From Phormidium tenue FACHB-886 (GTDB lineage Bacteria; Cyanobacteriota; Cyanobacteriia; Elainellales; Elainellaceae): a stretch of 64,000 nt of DNA. This document shows, one piece after another, positions 39,883-48,718 of the stretch; positions within the stretch are counted from its first letter, which is position 1; every line of letters begins with the position of its first letter. The stretch covers positions 1 through 64,000 of the forward strand of contig NZ_JACXWX010000026.1 of the NCBI RefSeq assembly GCF_014764505.1. Direction: 5' to 3'. A program made the position numbers and the translations under genes. The notes below the pieces were generated by a model that did no database searches, had not been told where the DNA came from, and saw only the letters and a list, made by a program, of their open reading frames with translations.

Positions 39883-39894
39883 CCCTAATTAGGG
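39883..39894 (-). promoter_or_regulatory. Palindrome CCCTAATTAGGG in the nblA leader
   Basis: A perfect 12-bp palindrome 15 bp upstream of the nblA start, just before the ribosome-binding site. It could be an operator or an RNA element; no known regulator consensus was assigned. Confidence 0.45.
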
Positions 39895-40580
39895 TGAAAG
39901 CTGTCAGTTTGATTGCGCACTAGCTATCTTGAGGAATTTAGATTTGATGAGAGGCTCGCTACATTTAACGCCCAGCTAGTGGCAACGGCAGCTAAAGAAG
40001 TCGGCGTAACGAGCGAAATAGCAACGGTAGCTTGGAGGTTACACAATACTGCTCCTCAAGCTAGCTCCTCGAACTAAGGGATTCAGGTAGGTAAATTGGT
40101 AGTTCTAATCCTGTAGGTAAATACATCTCCGCTCTTAGCTCTATCAAGCCTGTATCCCTACTTGTTGCTTTATGTAAACTACTATAACAAATTATTTACA
40201 ATCTGACATTTTCGATCGTAATGAATCTTACAGGTGAAGGGTCATTGGCGCTGTTCAAACCAAGGTACGGCATGAAGAAATAAAAGAGGTCAGATTATTG
40301 ATGTTTCTAAGGCAATATTCTATATCGCTGGTTTTTGAAACTTAAGTTGCCCCAGTAGTACTGCCCCAAACCTAGCAGTCGCCACTGTACAAAGATTTTT
40401 AGCACTTGTCAGGTGAGAAATGGTGTTTTTACTTCTAGACTTTTCAAACATCCTGTAAGCTCCCTCTATTTCGGGTTGCGTCAACCCCAGCGCTTGTGCC
40501 ATTTAGGTCTACCTCTGCCCGAGTTGGAGCCTTGACCTTGTTGCAATCCACCAACTGCTACTGCTTCGGGCAAGAGCTGA
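39895..40580. other. Intergenic region upstream of nblA
   Basis: About 690 bp. It must hold the nblA operon promoter. A minus-strand frame of 60 codons (40320-40502, MAQALGLTQPEIEGAYRMFE) could be a small or truncated gene but matches no family I know and has no supporting context. Confidence 0.4.
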
Positions 40581-40965
40581 GCCAGATCGTTTCTCAAAAG
40601 CAGGGGCGTACGATTGGCGCTTGTTACAGGAAAAGGAAGAAGAAGTGCGGAAATCTCGCTGCGTCGCTTTGCATTAAACTCATTTTTTTGAGTATGTTGA
40701 AACTGGCTCAGTCAGTGTCCCACGCAAAGCGGAAGGGATTCAACAAATCCTCTCGCTGTGGCAGCTCCCTCCTGCATCGGTGGTGTATATTGGCGATGCT
40801 CCGAGTGATGTAACTGCTGCTCGACAGGCTCAAGTTCCGATCGTAGCTGCAGCATGGGCAAGCACTTCTGACTATGAGCTTCTAGCATCACTAAATCCAG
40901 ATGCATTGTGCTGCACAATCGCCGATCTGCAGGTTTGGCTCACTTCTCGCTTAGAGGCACGATAG
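40581..40965 (+). pseudogene. HAD-family hydrolase remnant with homopolymer frameshift
   Basis: One frame reads SFLKSRGVRLALVTGKGRRS and AEISLRRFALNSFF, then a stop. The next frame continues FEYVETGSVSVPRKAEGIQQ, VVYIGDAPSDVTAARQA and VPIVAAAWA to the stop at 40965. Together these are HAD motifs II to IV, including the GDAPSD aspartates. The shift falls at a run of seven T (40683-40689): one extra T breaks the frame. The N-terminal DxDGT motif is missing, so the gene is also truncated. Confidence 0.82.
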
Positions 40966-41230
40966 TAATATCCTTGTAGTGATTATAGAAAAAGCTACTG
41001 GCTGATAGTGGCTACAGAACTCGCGCTAAGGCCTTTCTGCAATTCGTCAGTACGATGCACCAGCGCTGGCGGCGACGCTGCTGAAACAGCTAGCGGCCAC
41101 AAAACAATCTGTCTTGAGAGCGAAATAAGATTTTTAGTATCAATTTTGCAATAGCTTGGGTTGTGTAAGAGACTGTGCTCAAAGAACCTTTTCGGGTGGG
41201 ATTGTTCAGAAATGGCAATTGGCAAACGCT

Positions 41231-42538
41231 CTATTCGTTGGTGCGAAAGCTCGCTGCACTTAAATTGCCAACATTCACGCCTGACAGCAGCGACAAGGCT
41301 TTGAACCCGCCCCGCAAATCGCCATTTGTATCAACGCGGACGATCGTACCCTCGCTCGTCTGGACTAGCTTCACATAAGACTGGAAGGAATCGGCGCGAT
41401 CGTATTTGCGTCGGCTAAAAATCTCGGTCAGGTCGATCTGGTCTTGCCCAACTGTGAAATCGCTGATGGTATCGCGTCCGTCATTCGGGTTGGTATAGAT
41501 GAAGCGATCGCGACCTTCACCGCCCGTTAGTGCATCCTGCCCGAAGCCGCCCGTCAGCCGATCGGCGTTTGCCCCGCCGAGCAAAGTGTCATTTCCGGCA
41601 CCGCCGAGCAGCACATCACGACCTCTGTTTGCTTCAAGGTAGTCGTTTGCTTCCTGTCCATTGAGAGAATCGTTGCCGCTAAACGTAACGAGGCGATCGG
41701 CTTTTGCCGTTCCAGTGCGAATAGCGCTGTCGGTAATTCCAGCAATAATCGTGGTGCGAAATACGTCGGCAAAGATGCTGTGACCGCGAGTGGTTGGGTG
41801 AACCTCGTCGAAAAAGAAGAACTGATTCGGGTCGCCCTGCGGATTTTGCAGCAGCGGACTGGTTACGTTGGAAAAACCGAATGCAGTAGGATTTTGAGCA
41901 ACACTTTCACTGGCTGGAAATAGATCCGTCAAGATAATATTTTTGCCAGGTGCAGACTGCTCAAATCGATTGAGTGCCCTCGCAAGTGCTCTATTAAAGG
42001 CAACGCTCAGCGTCGTTAGATTTTGCAGTTGCCCTGCTTCTAAGCTTGAGGGAGCTCTACCAAGATTCGGTGTTTGAGCAACAACAATATTTTCCGCACC
42101 GGATGCCGCCAGCGTTCGCACTGAGGTAACAATATTTGAGACGGCTGTGTTCACAACCGCAGTTGGATCGCCAGGATCATCAATCAGCCTCAAGAGATCA
42201 TTTCCGCCTGCCCAAACCAGATACAAATCTTCTGCACCTGCACCCAAATTTTTCGCCTCTGCTTTAAATGAATCGATCTCATTAAGCAAACCCCCAAATT
42301 TGATGAGATTATCTCCAACATTGGTGCGGTCTGTTCTTGCTCCAGCGATGGCAAAATTAGTATCTAAAGAGAGCGGCAGACCTAGCGATTGAGCTAGGAA
42401 TTCAACAGCTAGCGGTCCATTAGAAAGACGTCCGTTAAAATAAGGTGGACTTTCAGGAAATAATCTTGCTGTTTTTCTAAATAAATTACCAGTATCTGAG
42501 AGGCTGTCCCCAAATACAAAAAAATCAATATCTGCCAT
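41231..42538 (-). CDS. Secreted GDSL (SGNH) esterase/lipase with RTX calcium-binding repeats
   Basis: A 435-aa protein. SGNH hydrolase motifs: block I FGDSLSDTGN with nucleophile S12, block III GGND (111-114) and block V DEVHP with D244 and H247. RTX nonapeptides follow at about 290-345 (GGAGNDTLLGG, GGFGQDALTGG, GGEGRDRF), and a C-terminal peroxidase-like RTX tail with VGQDQIDLTEIF. There is no N-terminal signal peptide, as expected for type I secretion using a C-terminal signal. Likely substrate is a lipid or acyl ester outside the cell. The exporter at 26303 has a C39 domain and is not an obvious partner. Confidence 0.93.
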   Translation of the reverse strand: MADIDFFVFGDSLSDTGNLFRKTARLFPESPPYFNGRLSNGPLAVEFLAQSLGLPLSLDTNFAIAGARTDRTNVGDNLIKFGGLLNEIDSFKAEAKNLGAGAEDLYLVWAGGNDLLRLIDDPGDPTAVVNTAVSNIVTSVRTLAASGAENIVVAQTPNLGRAPSSLEAGQLQNLTTLSVAFNRALARALNRFEQSAPGKNIILTDLFPASESVAQNPTAFGFSNVTSPLLQNPQGDPNQFFFFDEVHPTTRGHSIFADVFRTTIIAGITDSAIRTGTAKADRLVTFSGNDSLNGQEANDYLEANRGRDVLLGGAGNDTLLGGANADRLTGGFGQDALTGGEGRDRFIYTNPNDGRDTISDFTVGQDQIDLTEIFSRRKYDRADSFQSYVKLVQTSEGTIVRVDTNGDLRGGFKALSLLSGVNVGNLSAASFRTNE

Positions 42539-42674
42539 TATTTTCCCTTAAGCTAATAGAAATTCTTCTATAACGTGATCTTTTTCGTCACGCATACAGG
42601 CTAACTCTATCACCATATTCGCATCGCGTTTTGTCAATTAATCTGTTCACTTCTCAGACATCCTTCCAGTTCTA

Positions 42675-42695
42675 TATAATGTTTAGCATGCTAAA
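42675..42695 (+). promoter_or_regulatory. TATAAT box with 14-bp palindrome, candidate MarR operator
   Basis: TATAAT at 42675-42680 is followed immediately by the perfect palindrome TTTAGCATGCTAAA at 42682-42695, about 19 bp before the MarR start. A self-operator is the natural reading, but no clear -35 box at the right spacing is seen. Confidence 0.5.
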
Positions 42696-42713
42696 GTTTA
42701 GTTAGTAGAAATT

Positions 42714-42930
42714 GTGCTTGAATTCGCGACTTTTCCAGTGAAGAGACCACTCAAAGCGTTTTCTAAACGGTTCCCAACATTAGACATTACCGCAATACAA
42801 ACCTGGCTGAATCTATTACACGTTTCCAGTGATTTAGTTGCCTACCTTGAAAGCTATCTATCTGATTATGGGCTTTCTCGTAGTAAATTTTTTGTTCTGC
42901 TCCTGCTGATGCGAAATTGCAACGGATCAA
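42714..42930 (+). pseudogene. MarR-family regulator, truncated
   Basis: From GTG 42714 the frame reads FPTLDITAIQTWLNLLHVSS, DLVAYLESYLSDYGLSRSKF and FVLLLLMRNCNG, the N-terminal dimerisation helices and first helices of a MarR winged helix. After residue 71 the expected recognition helix and wing (LTPSELA... RVxVTRATMT) are absent and unrelated residues follow. The gene is therefore truncated and cannot bind DNA normally, although its promoter and palindrome remain. Confidence 0.72.
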
Positions 42931-43028
42931 TGTGGGTCGTGGTGCTCATCAGGTCATTGTGGCTCCCTAAAAATCTGTTTTTCGCATTGGTTTTGTCTCA
43001 GCACAAAGTAGTGTAAAACAGTATCTTG

Positions 43029-43454
43029 CTACTCATTGAACAAATCATTGGATGGATAACCATTAGGCAAAATTGTTCTACTAACAATGGCGTGACTCAA
43101 ATCCACATCATGGGGAAAAGCGGACGTCAAGGCAGCCCATTTAAGATTTGCACCATTCAATTTTGCACCGCTCAAATTTGCCCTCAATAAGATAGCAGCC
43201 CCTAAATCAGCATTGGTTAAATCTGCCTCACTGAGGTTTGTATCACAAAGATCTGCACCATTCAATTTTGCACCGCTCAAATTTGCCCTGCTGAGATCGG
43301 CTCCACTCAACGATGCCCTGCTTAAATTGGTTTCTGAGAGATCCACCTGAGCTAGATTTGTGCGGCTCAGCTTTGCTCCAGATAAATCTAATCCGCTGAA
43401 GTTTCTTTCGCCTGCACTATATTGCTGTGAAAGTTCGTTCCAGTTCATGTTCAT
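43029..43454 (-). CDS. Small pentapeptide-repeat protein
   Basis: A 141-aa protein with about 17 A(N/D/K)LS-type pentapeptides (residues 20-105) forming a short right-handed beta-helix, after a 15-residue start MNMNWNELSQQYSAG. The C-terminal 30 residues (PHDVDLSHAIVSRTILPNG) cap the helix. It is far shorter than the 407-aa pentapeptide protein at 19787 and lacks its C-terminal domain. Function unknown. Confidence 0.85.
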   Translation of the reverse strand: MNMNWNELSQQYSAGERNFSGLDLSGAKLSRTNLAQVDLSETNLSRASLSGADLSRANLSGAKLNGADLCDTNLSEADLTNADLGAAILLRANLSGAKLNGANLKWAALTSAFPHDVDLSHAIVSRTILPNGYPSNDLFNE

Positions 43455-43771
43455 CTATTGTGGTAAATTCTACGCTGTTGCGATGTTACGTACGAAGATA
43501 CACTTTCCCCTGAATGTTGAGCGTTGCACCGATGCTGGCGTTGGTCCAGTCTGCTTCGAATACGCGAATTCCAGCTTCAACCCCATTTTTAGCATTGCCG
43601 CCCTGCTGCAAAATCTTTCAACCTGCTTGAGCAGCCGCTGAACATCCAGTTGTGGTGGCTTTTGCTTTATTTTTAGAGATCGTCTTTACTCCACCCTGTA
43701 CAGCAATTGCCACTGTTATAGACTTTATCTACCTACTGCAGTTGGAGTTAATCTCAGCTGGAAATCAGGCT
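43455..43771. other. Intergenic region with an unassigned reading
   Basis: No gene is supported. On the minus strand about 43495-43615 reads QQGGNAKNGVEAGIRVFEAD followed by WTNASIGATLNIQGKVYLRT and a stop, which looks protein-like but lacks a start; an in-frame stop lies before it. It may be a remnant of an unrecognised gene. Confidence 0.4.
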
Positions 43772-44791
43772 TCATATTTGTCTATCAGGTTGAAGAATGG
43801 GAGTTGCTAAGACAACTAGTGCAGCGACTCCTAAGGCGGCGATCGCTCCCCACTTTACCGTCGGATGTGTGTTGAACCAGGCAGAAACACTTGGACGTGC
43901 TTGATCGTTAAAATCTCCTTTAACATGGTTGTCTGCAATCGGTTCAAACAGATTATCCGGCTCTTGTTCTGCTTTGGGCTCTTTGGTTTGCTGCAGCTGA
44001 AATCCAATTTGGTTCAGCACTGCATCCATTAAGCTGGGGGAAATCTTTTGTAAGAACAGCATCGCTTGTCCTGCACCTCCCACCACAATTTCACGAGTTG
44101 GATGCTCAGCCGCATACAAGATCGCCTCTGCCACTGAGTCAGGCTGGTAGATAGGAGGTAGCCCCTGCGGCTTGACCCCAATTTTGGTGCGCGATTTGTT
44201 GAATAACGGAGTGTTGATAGAGGCAGGCATGATATTGGTAACGCTGATCGGAATATGATCATGCATCAGCTCCACGCGCAGGGCATCGAGAAATCCGTCA
44301 ATGCCATGTTTCGCAGCCGCATAGGCACTGTGGTAGGGGAGCGATCGCCTTGCCTCCACTGAAGAAATGTGAATGAGCGCTCCTTGACCTTCCCGCTTGA
44401 GATAGGGTAAGGCTGCCATCGCACCGTACACCTGACCCATCAGGTTCACATCCATAATGCGATTAAACTCTTCGGGGGTTGTTTGCTCAAAGGTTGCATA
44501 GAGATTTACAGCTGCTGTGTGCACCCAAGTATCCAAGCGCCCATACAGCTGAACTGCTTTATCAGCAACCGCCTTAACCTGTTCAAATGAACTAGTATCA
44601 GCAACCACATGAGTTGCAGTTCCGCCTAGTCGCGCAATTTCTTCAATCAGCGTTCCCAACCCCGCTTCGTTTCGGGCTGCAACAATCAGTTTTGCTCCTC
44701 GTTTGGCAAACTGGAGAGCCGTTTCTCGCCCAATCCCACTCGATGCACCTAGAATGACAATAACCTGTTGATCTATAGACTTCAGATTCAT
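43772..44791 (-). CDS. Membrane-anchored short-chain dehydrogenase/reductase, second paralogue
   Basis: A 339-aa SDR with ILGASSGIGRETA near residue 14 and catalytic YAAAK in HSAYAAAKHGIDG. The NNAG motif, normally structural and catalytic, is replaced by HTAA (WVHTAAVNLYA), an unusual variant. After the catalytic core comes a linker with KEPKAEQEPDN and a C-terminal hydrophobic helix, WGAIAALGVAALVVLATPIL. Same architecture as the SDR at 21309. Substrate unknown. Confidence 0.9.
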   Translation of the reverse strand: MNLKSIDQQVIVILGASSGIGRETALQFAKRGAKLIVAARNEAGLGTLIEEIARLGGTATHVVADTSSFEQVKAVADKAVQLYGRLDTWVHTAAVNLYATFEQTTPEEFNRIMDVNLMGQVYGAMAALPYLKREGQGALIHISSVEARRSLPYHSAYAAAKHGIDGFLDALRVELMHDHIPISVTNIMPASINTPLFNKSRTKIGVKPQGLPPIYQPDSVAEAILYAAEHPTREIVVGGAGQAMLFLQKISPSLMDAVLNQIGFQLQQTKEPKAEQEPDNLFEPIADNHVKGDFNDQARPSVSAWFNTHPTVKWGAIAALGVAALVVLATPILQPDRQI

Positions 44792-44979
44792 ATCTTTCTT
44801 GTCTCACAAACTCTCTAGTTAATGCCTGCAAGCATCCTAGCGCTTAGTCTTTAACAGCGTAACGACTGATTTCTAGTTCAACGTCCATCTCAAGAACAAG
44901 CCCACCTTTTCCACCGATAGACTTTGATTAAGTTGATTGGTGTTCTGTAAACGAAGTAGCTAAAATCCTTGTTTAAAGA

Positions 44980-45007
44980 AATTACTAGAGCTGCAGCTCT
45001 AGTAATT
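44980..45007 (-). terminator. 28-bp perfect palindrome after the GH1-RmlD operon
   Basis: AATTACTAGAGCTG (44980-44993) is followed directly by its reverse complement. It lies 57 bp beyond the stop of the GH1-RmlD gene on the minus strand, where a TCTTT run follows, so a terminator is likely. Confidence 0.65.
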
Positions 45008-45063
45008 CTTAGTATCCATTAAGCACCCTGTCTTAACAAAGCGTGTGTACCTGCTTACATCTG

Positions 45064-47331
45064 TTAGGACGAAATTTGGTTACACTCCCGCAAATACCGA
45101 CCGATCGCATGATCCAAATCGGGTAGCAGAATTCCCCGTTCACTTCCCAATACACTGTAAGTAGGACGAGGTGCAGCCAGACCGAGAGTTTTAATGGAGC
45201 AGGGTTTGATGGGTGAGGCATCTAGCCCAGCGAGCTGAGCTGCCCATTGCGCCAAATCTGCCCAGGCGATTGCACCAGAGTTTGCCAGATGCCACAGTCC
45301 ACACTCACCATCGATCAGCAAATCGAGGCTAGCATTAACCAGATCGGGAACGTAGGTAGGAGAAATGATTGCATCTTCTGCGGCAGTAAACACCTGTCCG
45401 GCTCGCAGGGTACGGAGGGCGAGCGTCAGAAAGTTGTGTTCATCCCAGGGACCAAAAAAAGCACTAGTCCGAATCATTAGAGAACAGGGATGATGATGTA
45501 AAACCCAGCGCTCCGCTTGTGCTTTGCTGTGCCCATAAACATTCAACGGTGCAACTCCATCGCTTTCCAGATAAGGCTGGTCGCGATCGCCATCAAATAC
45601 CAGATCCGAGGAAAAGTTGATCAGTCCAACATTGCGTTGGGCACAGGCATCTGCCAAAATCGCCGCTCCGTCTGCATTAATTTGGTAACAGAGATGAGGC
45701 TCTCGTTCGGCATCATCAACGCGCACATATCCCGCTGCATTCACCACTGCCCAAGGCTGCAGTTCATCCAACACTTGCTCAACTGTTGCCGGATTGGTGA
45801 TATCCATTTCCCGTCGGGACAGCAAGTAATAAGGAATTCCCCGCACCTCACACAGCCGGGCAAAGGCTTGACCCAAAGTGCCCGTTGCTCCAGTAATTAG
45901 CAGCGGTGGAGTAGAAGCGGCAGCAGAACCGTTCTCGCCTTTCACTCGTTTCATTGCCGGTGTGCGGGTCATTTGGACTGTATCGCTATCGCTATCTGTC
46001 CAGCCTCTCAGGTTTTCTGCGTAGCTCACAGATGGATAGAGGAGCCGCTGCGATCGCTGCCACCACCCTGGTACATCCAGCAGTGGGTGGTTATACTCCC
46101 GTCCTGTTGCTAAGGATTGCAGCATTGAGGCGATCGCAGTTGCTCGCGGTATGGGAGACCGGACATCAAACACACCTGGTTCATAGAACCCATCGTCGCG
46201 CGTGACTAAAGTATTCCAGTCATAGGTTCCGAGCAGCGACCAAACGGTGACTGCTCGAATATCAATACCCTCATTTCGCAGGGTTTGGGCTGTCTGCCAA
46301 ATTTCTTTAAGCCAACGCAGTTGTTCCTCACGGGTACAGCCTAAATGGGCTTCAGTGATGGCAATAGGCTGCTGGTAGCGCTCCCAGACCTCCTTAAGCA
46401 GCATTGCATTGTTGTAAATGCCTTCTGCACAAACCCATACCGCTTCCACATCGGCATACTGATGCCTGCCATTACCGCCGTGGGTATGGATGGGATAGCG
46501 ATCGAGACGCTCATCAATAAAGCGATCGCTACAGACATAGCGATTAATACCAACGATATCTGGAGGACAGGGATTGTCCTGAAACCAAAGCAATTCGGCT
46601 TCCTCAATTCCAGAGTGCAGCAAATAGCCCCAGAGAGGATGAGAGGAATTAATGCGCCCACAAAGCAAATCTAGAGAAAGCCAGCGGCGATGGTTTTCAA
46701 GCTCTGCCTGGTATGCCAATAGTGGCGTGCTGAATGTGTTTCCCAAATCTTCGGTTTGCACCAGTTTGGCAGTCGGGTTTACCTGCCGAATGGCTTGCAT
46801 GGAAAGGATTGTGCCACGACATTGATTCAGCAACGCCTTAAAAAAACTCAAATCATCTTGTCCATGCGGATACCAGTGACCATATAGTCCGCTAAATCGG
46901 GCTGTTGTTAATGGTTCATTCACAGGCGTATAGTACTCTAGCCAGGGATAACGCTGGGCAACTGCAAGAGCAAATTCCGCCAGCTTCTCTGGAAAAGCCG
47001 GATCAACCAAGCTGGTGTAACGGGGACCACTGCCGTGATGCACCAAACCGACGATCGGGCGCATCCCAATATTATCTAGATAAGCCAATCGCTGATCTGC
47101 CCAAGACCAATCTGCCTGATCCAATCCATTAGGAGCAATACGCTCCCACAAAATCGGGTAGCGAATGGTATGCACCCCCAAGGCTACAAACCGATCGAGG
47201 TCTTCGATCCGAGTTGCATGTCCATTGCGTTCTAGCTGATCAAAATAGCGGTCACCAACTCGATTTACGGTGCATTCAATTCCACCCCACAATTCCAAAT
47301 GTGGCGAAGCTTGATTTCTCATATTCCTCAC
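45064..47331 (-). CDS. Fusion of GH1-type glycosidase and RmlD-like sugar-nucleotide reductase
   Basis: A 755-aa fusion. The N-terminal part (about 1-430) is a GH1-like TIM barrel: acid/base E139 in TPVNEP and nucleophile E327 in AITEAHLG. After a Ser/Asp-rich linker (about 440-470), a Rossmann domain begins with ITGATGTLG (479-487) and has catalytic Y598 and K602 in VYGHSK, as in dTDP-4-dehydrorhamnose reductases (RmlD). The two halves probably act in making or remodelling one polysaccharide. It is third in the run GT, glf, fusion on the minus strand. Substrates cannot be read from the sequence. Confidence 0.92.
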   Translation of the reverse strand: MRNMRNQASPHLELWGGIECTVNRVGDRYFDQLERNGHATRIEDLDRFVALGVHTIRYPILWERIAPNGLDQADWSWADQRLAYLDNIGMRPIVGLVHHGSGPRYTSLVDPAFPEKLAEFALAVAQRYPWLEYYTPVNEPLTTARFSGLYGHWYPHGQDDLSFFKALLNQCRGTILSMQAIRQVNPTAKLVQTEDLGNTFSTPLLAYQAELENHRRWLSLDLLCGRINSSHPLWGYLLHSGIEEAELLWFQDNPCPPDIVGINRYVCSDRFIDERLDRYPIHTHGGNGRHQYADVEAVWVCAEGIYNNAMLLKEVWERYQQPIAITEAHLGCTREEQLRWLKEIWQTAQTLRNEGIDIRAVTVWSLLGTYDWNTLVTRDDGFYEPGVFDVRSPIPRATAIASMLQSLATGREYNHPLLDVPGWWQRSQRLLYPSVSYAENLRGWTDSDSDTVQMTRTPAMKRVKGENGSAAASTPPLLITGATGTLGQAFARLCEVRGIPYYLLSRREMDITNPATVEQVLDELQPWAVVNAAGYVRVDDAEREPHLCYQINADGAAILADACAQRNVGLINFSSDLVFDGDRDQPYLESDGVAPLNVYGHSKAQAERWVLHHHPCSLMIRTSAFFGPWDEHNFLTLALRTLRAGQVFTAAEDAIISPTYVPDLVNASLDLLIDGECGLWHLANSGAIAWADLAQWAAQLAGLDASPIKPCSIKTLGLAAPRPTYSVLGSERGILLPDLDHAIGRYLRECNQISS

Positions 47332-47436
47332 ATATTCCCATCTTGAGAATTCGTAAATATTCGCAGGATGAATCGAGGTATTACACAGATGTTAGGTAAT
47401 ACCTCACCAACTCATCCTACAAATCACTCAGATCGC

Positions 47437-48681
47437 CTATTTGGATGAAAGAGCCTTGCCGTTTGTTGATTCTGGCTTGCTCGAAGATGCTGAGACAGGG
47501 AAATTAGCTGCAGGCACACTGCGACTACGAGCCGCCGGATTGGAGCCAGTCGCCTTAATTGGTAGGCTTTCTTCTTGAGGATGCCAGCTCGGACGTTCAG
47601 ATAGCTGAGCGTAAATCGCCAATGCTTGCGCAACGACCTGATCCATGTTGTAGTACTTGTAAGTGGCAAGCCGTCCAACAAAATGGACGTTGGGTGTCGC
47701 ATCGGCTAATGCCTTGTACTGCTTGTAAAGTTCAGCGTTCTCAGGACGGGGTACGGGATAGTAAGGATCGCCCTCTGCCTTAGGATACTCATACACAAGA
47801 CTGGTCTTCGGATGGTCTTGTCCAGTCAAATATTTGAATTCTGTAACACGAGTGTAGAGGTGTTCGTTGGGATAATTGATTACCGCCTGTGGCTGATGCA
47901 CTTGTTCGTTCAACGTTTCATGTTTGAAGTCAAGCGATCGATAGGGCAGCTTGCCATAGCGGTAATCAAAGAAGCCATCCACAGGCCCGGTGTAGATCAT
48001 CTCCTTGTAGGGGATGATCTCTTGAATCTCGCGGTAATCGGTGTTGAGCATGACTTTGATGTTGGGATGAGCCAACATGCTCTCAAACATGCGGGTATAG
48101 CCATGCAAGGGCATCGCTTGGTAAGTGTCAGTGAAATAGCGATCGTCCCGATTGGTGCGGGTAGGAACACGAGCCGTCACTGATTTATCCAAATCTGATG
48201 GATCAATGCCCCACTGTTTGCGCGTGTAGTTACGGAAGAACTTTTCGTAGAGTTCTCGCCCCACTTTGCTAACTACCACATCTTCAGAGGTGCGGATTTG
48301 TTCTTTGGGTTCGGCAACAGAGGCAAAGAATTCTGTGAGCTGAAAGGCAGTTAGATTCAAGCCATACAGCTTGTTAATGGTGTCCAAATTAATGGGCATC
48401 GGCACCAGTTGACCATCTACACTGGCAAGGACTCGATGCTCATAGCGCCGCCACTCCGTAAAGAAAGATAGGTATTCAAACACTTCACGTGAGTTGGTAT
48501 GGAAGATGTGAGGTCCGTATTTGTGAACCAAAATACCTGATTCATTGTAGTGATCGTAGGCGTTGCCACCAATATGATTGCGAGTATCCACAATCAAGAT
48601 TTTTTTATTGCTCTGACTTGCCAATCGTTCTGCCAAAACGCTGCCAGCAAACCCTGCACCGACAATTAGATAATCGAACAT
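47437..48681 (-). CDS. glf: UDP-galactopyranose mutase
   Basis: A 414-aa flavoenzyme converting UDP-galactopyranose to UDP-galactofuranose. The FAD-binding Rossmann motif VGAGFAGSVLAERLA opens the protein; further family signatures are HIGGNAYDHY, KYGPHIFHTN, RKQWGIDPSDLD and TRVTEFKYLTGQ. The last 45 residues (after ERPSWHPQEE) are a Ser/Pro-rich extension not needed for the fold. It lies 37 bp after the glycosyltransferase gene and 105 bp before the GH1-RmlD fusion, the same strand, so it provides the activated galactofuranose for this cluster. Confidence 0.97.
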   Translation of the reverse strand: MFDYLIVGAGFAGSVLAERLASQSNKKILIVDTRNHIGGNAYDHYNESGILVHKYGPHIFHTNSREVFEYLSFFTEWRRYEHRVLASVDGQLVPMPINLDTINKLYGLNLTAFQLTEFFASVAEPKEQIRTSEDVVVSKVGRELYEKFFRNYTRKQWGIDPSDLDKSVTARVPTRTNRDDRYFTDTYQAMPLHGYTRMFESMLAHPNIKVMLNTDYREIQEIIPYKEMIYTGPVDGFFDYRYGKLPYRSLDFKHETLNEQVHQPQAVINYPNEHLYTRVTEFKYLTGQDHPKTSLVYEYPKAEGDPYYPVPRPENAELYKQYKALADATPNVHFVGRLATYKYYNMDQVVAQALAIYAQLSERPSWHPQEESLPIKATGSNPAARSRSVPAANFPVSASSSKPESTNGKALSSK

Positions 48682-48718
48682 TAAACTACTCCCTATAATG
48701 AATGAGTTAAATCACCAG

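Noticed and set aside
40320..40502. 60-codon minus-strand frame upstream of nblA
   Set aside because: It has a plausible start but no recognised family, no ribosome-binding site of note and lies against a pseudogene.
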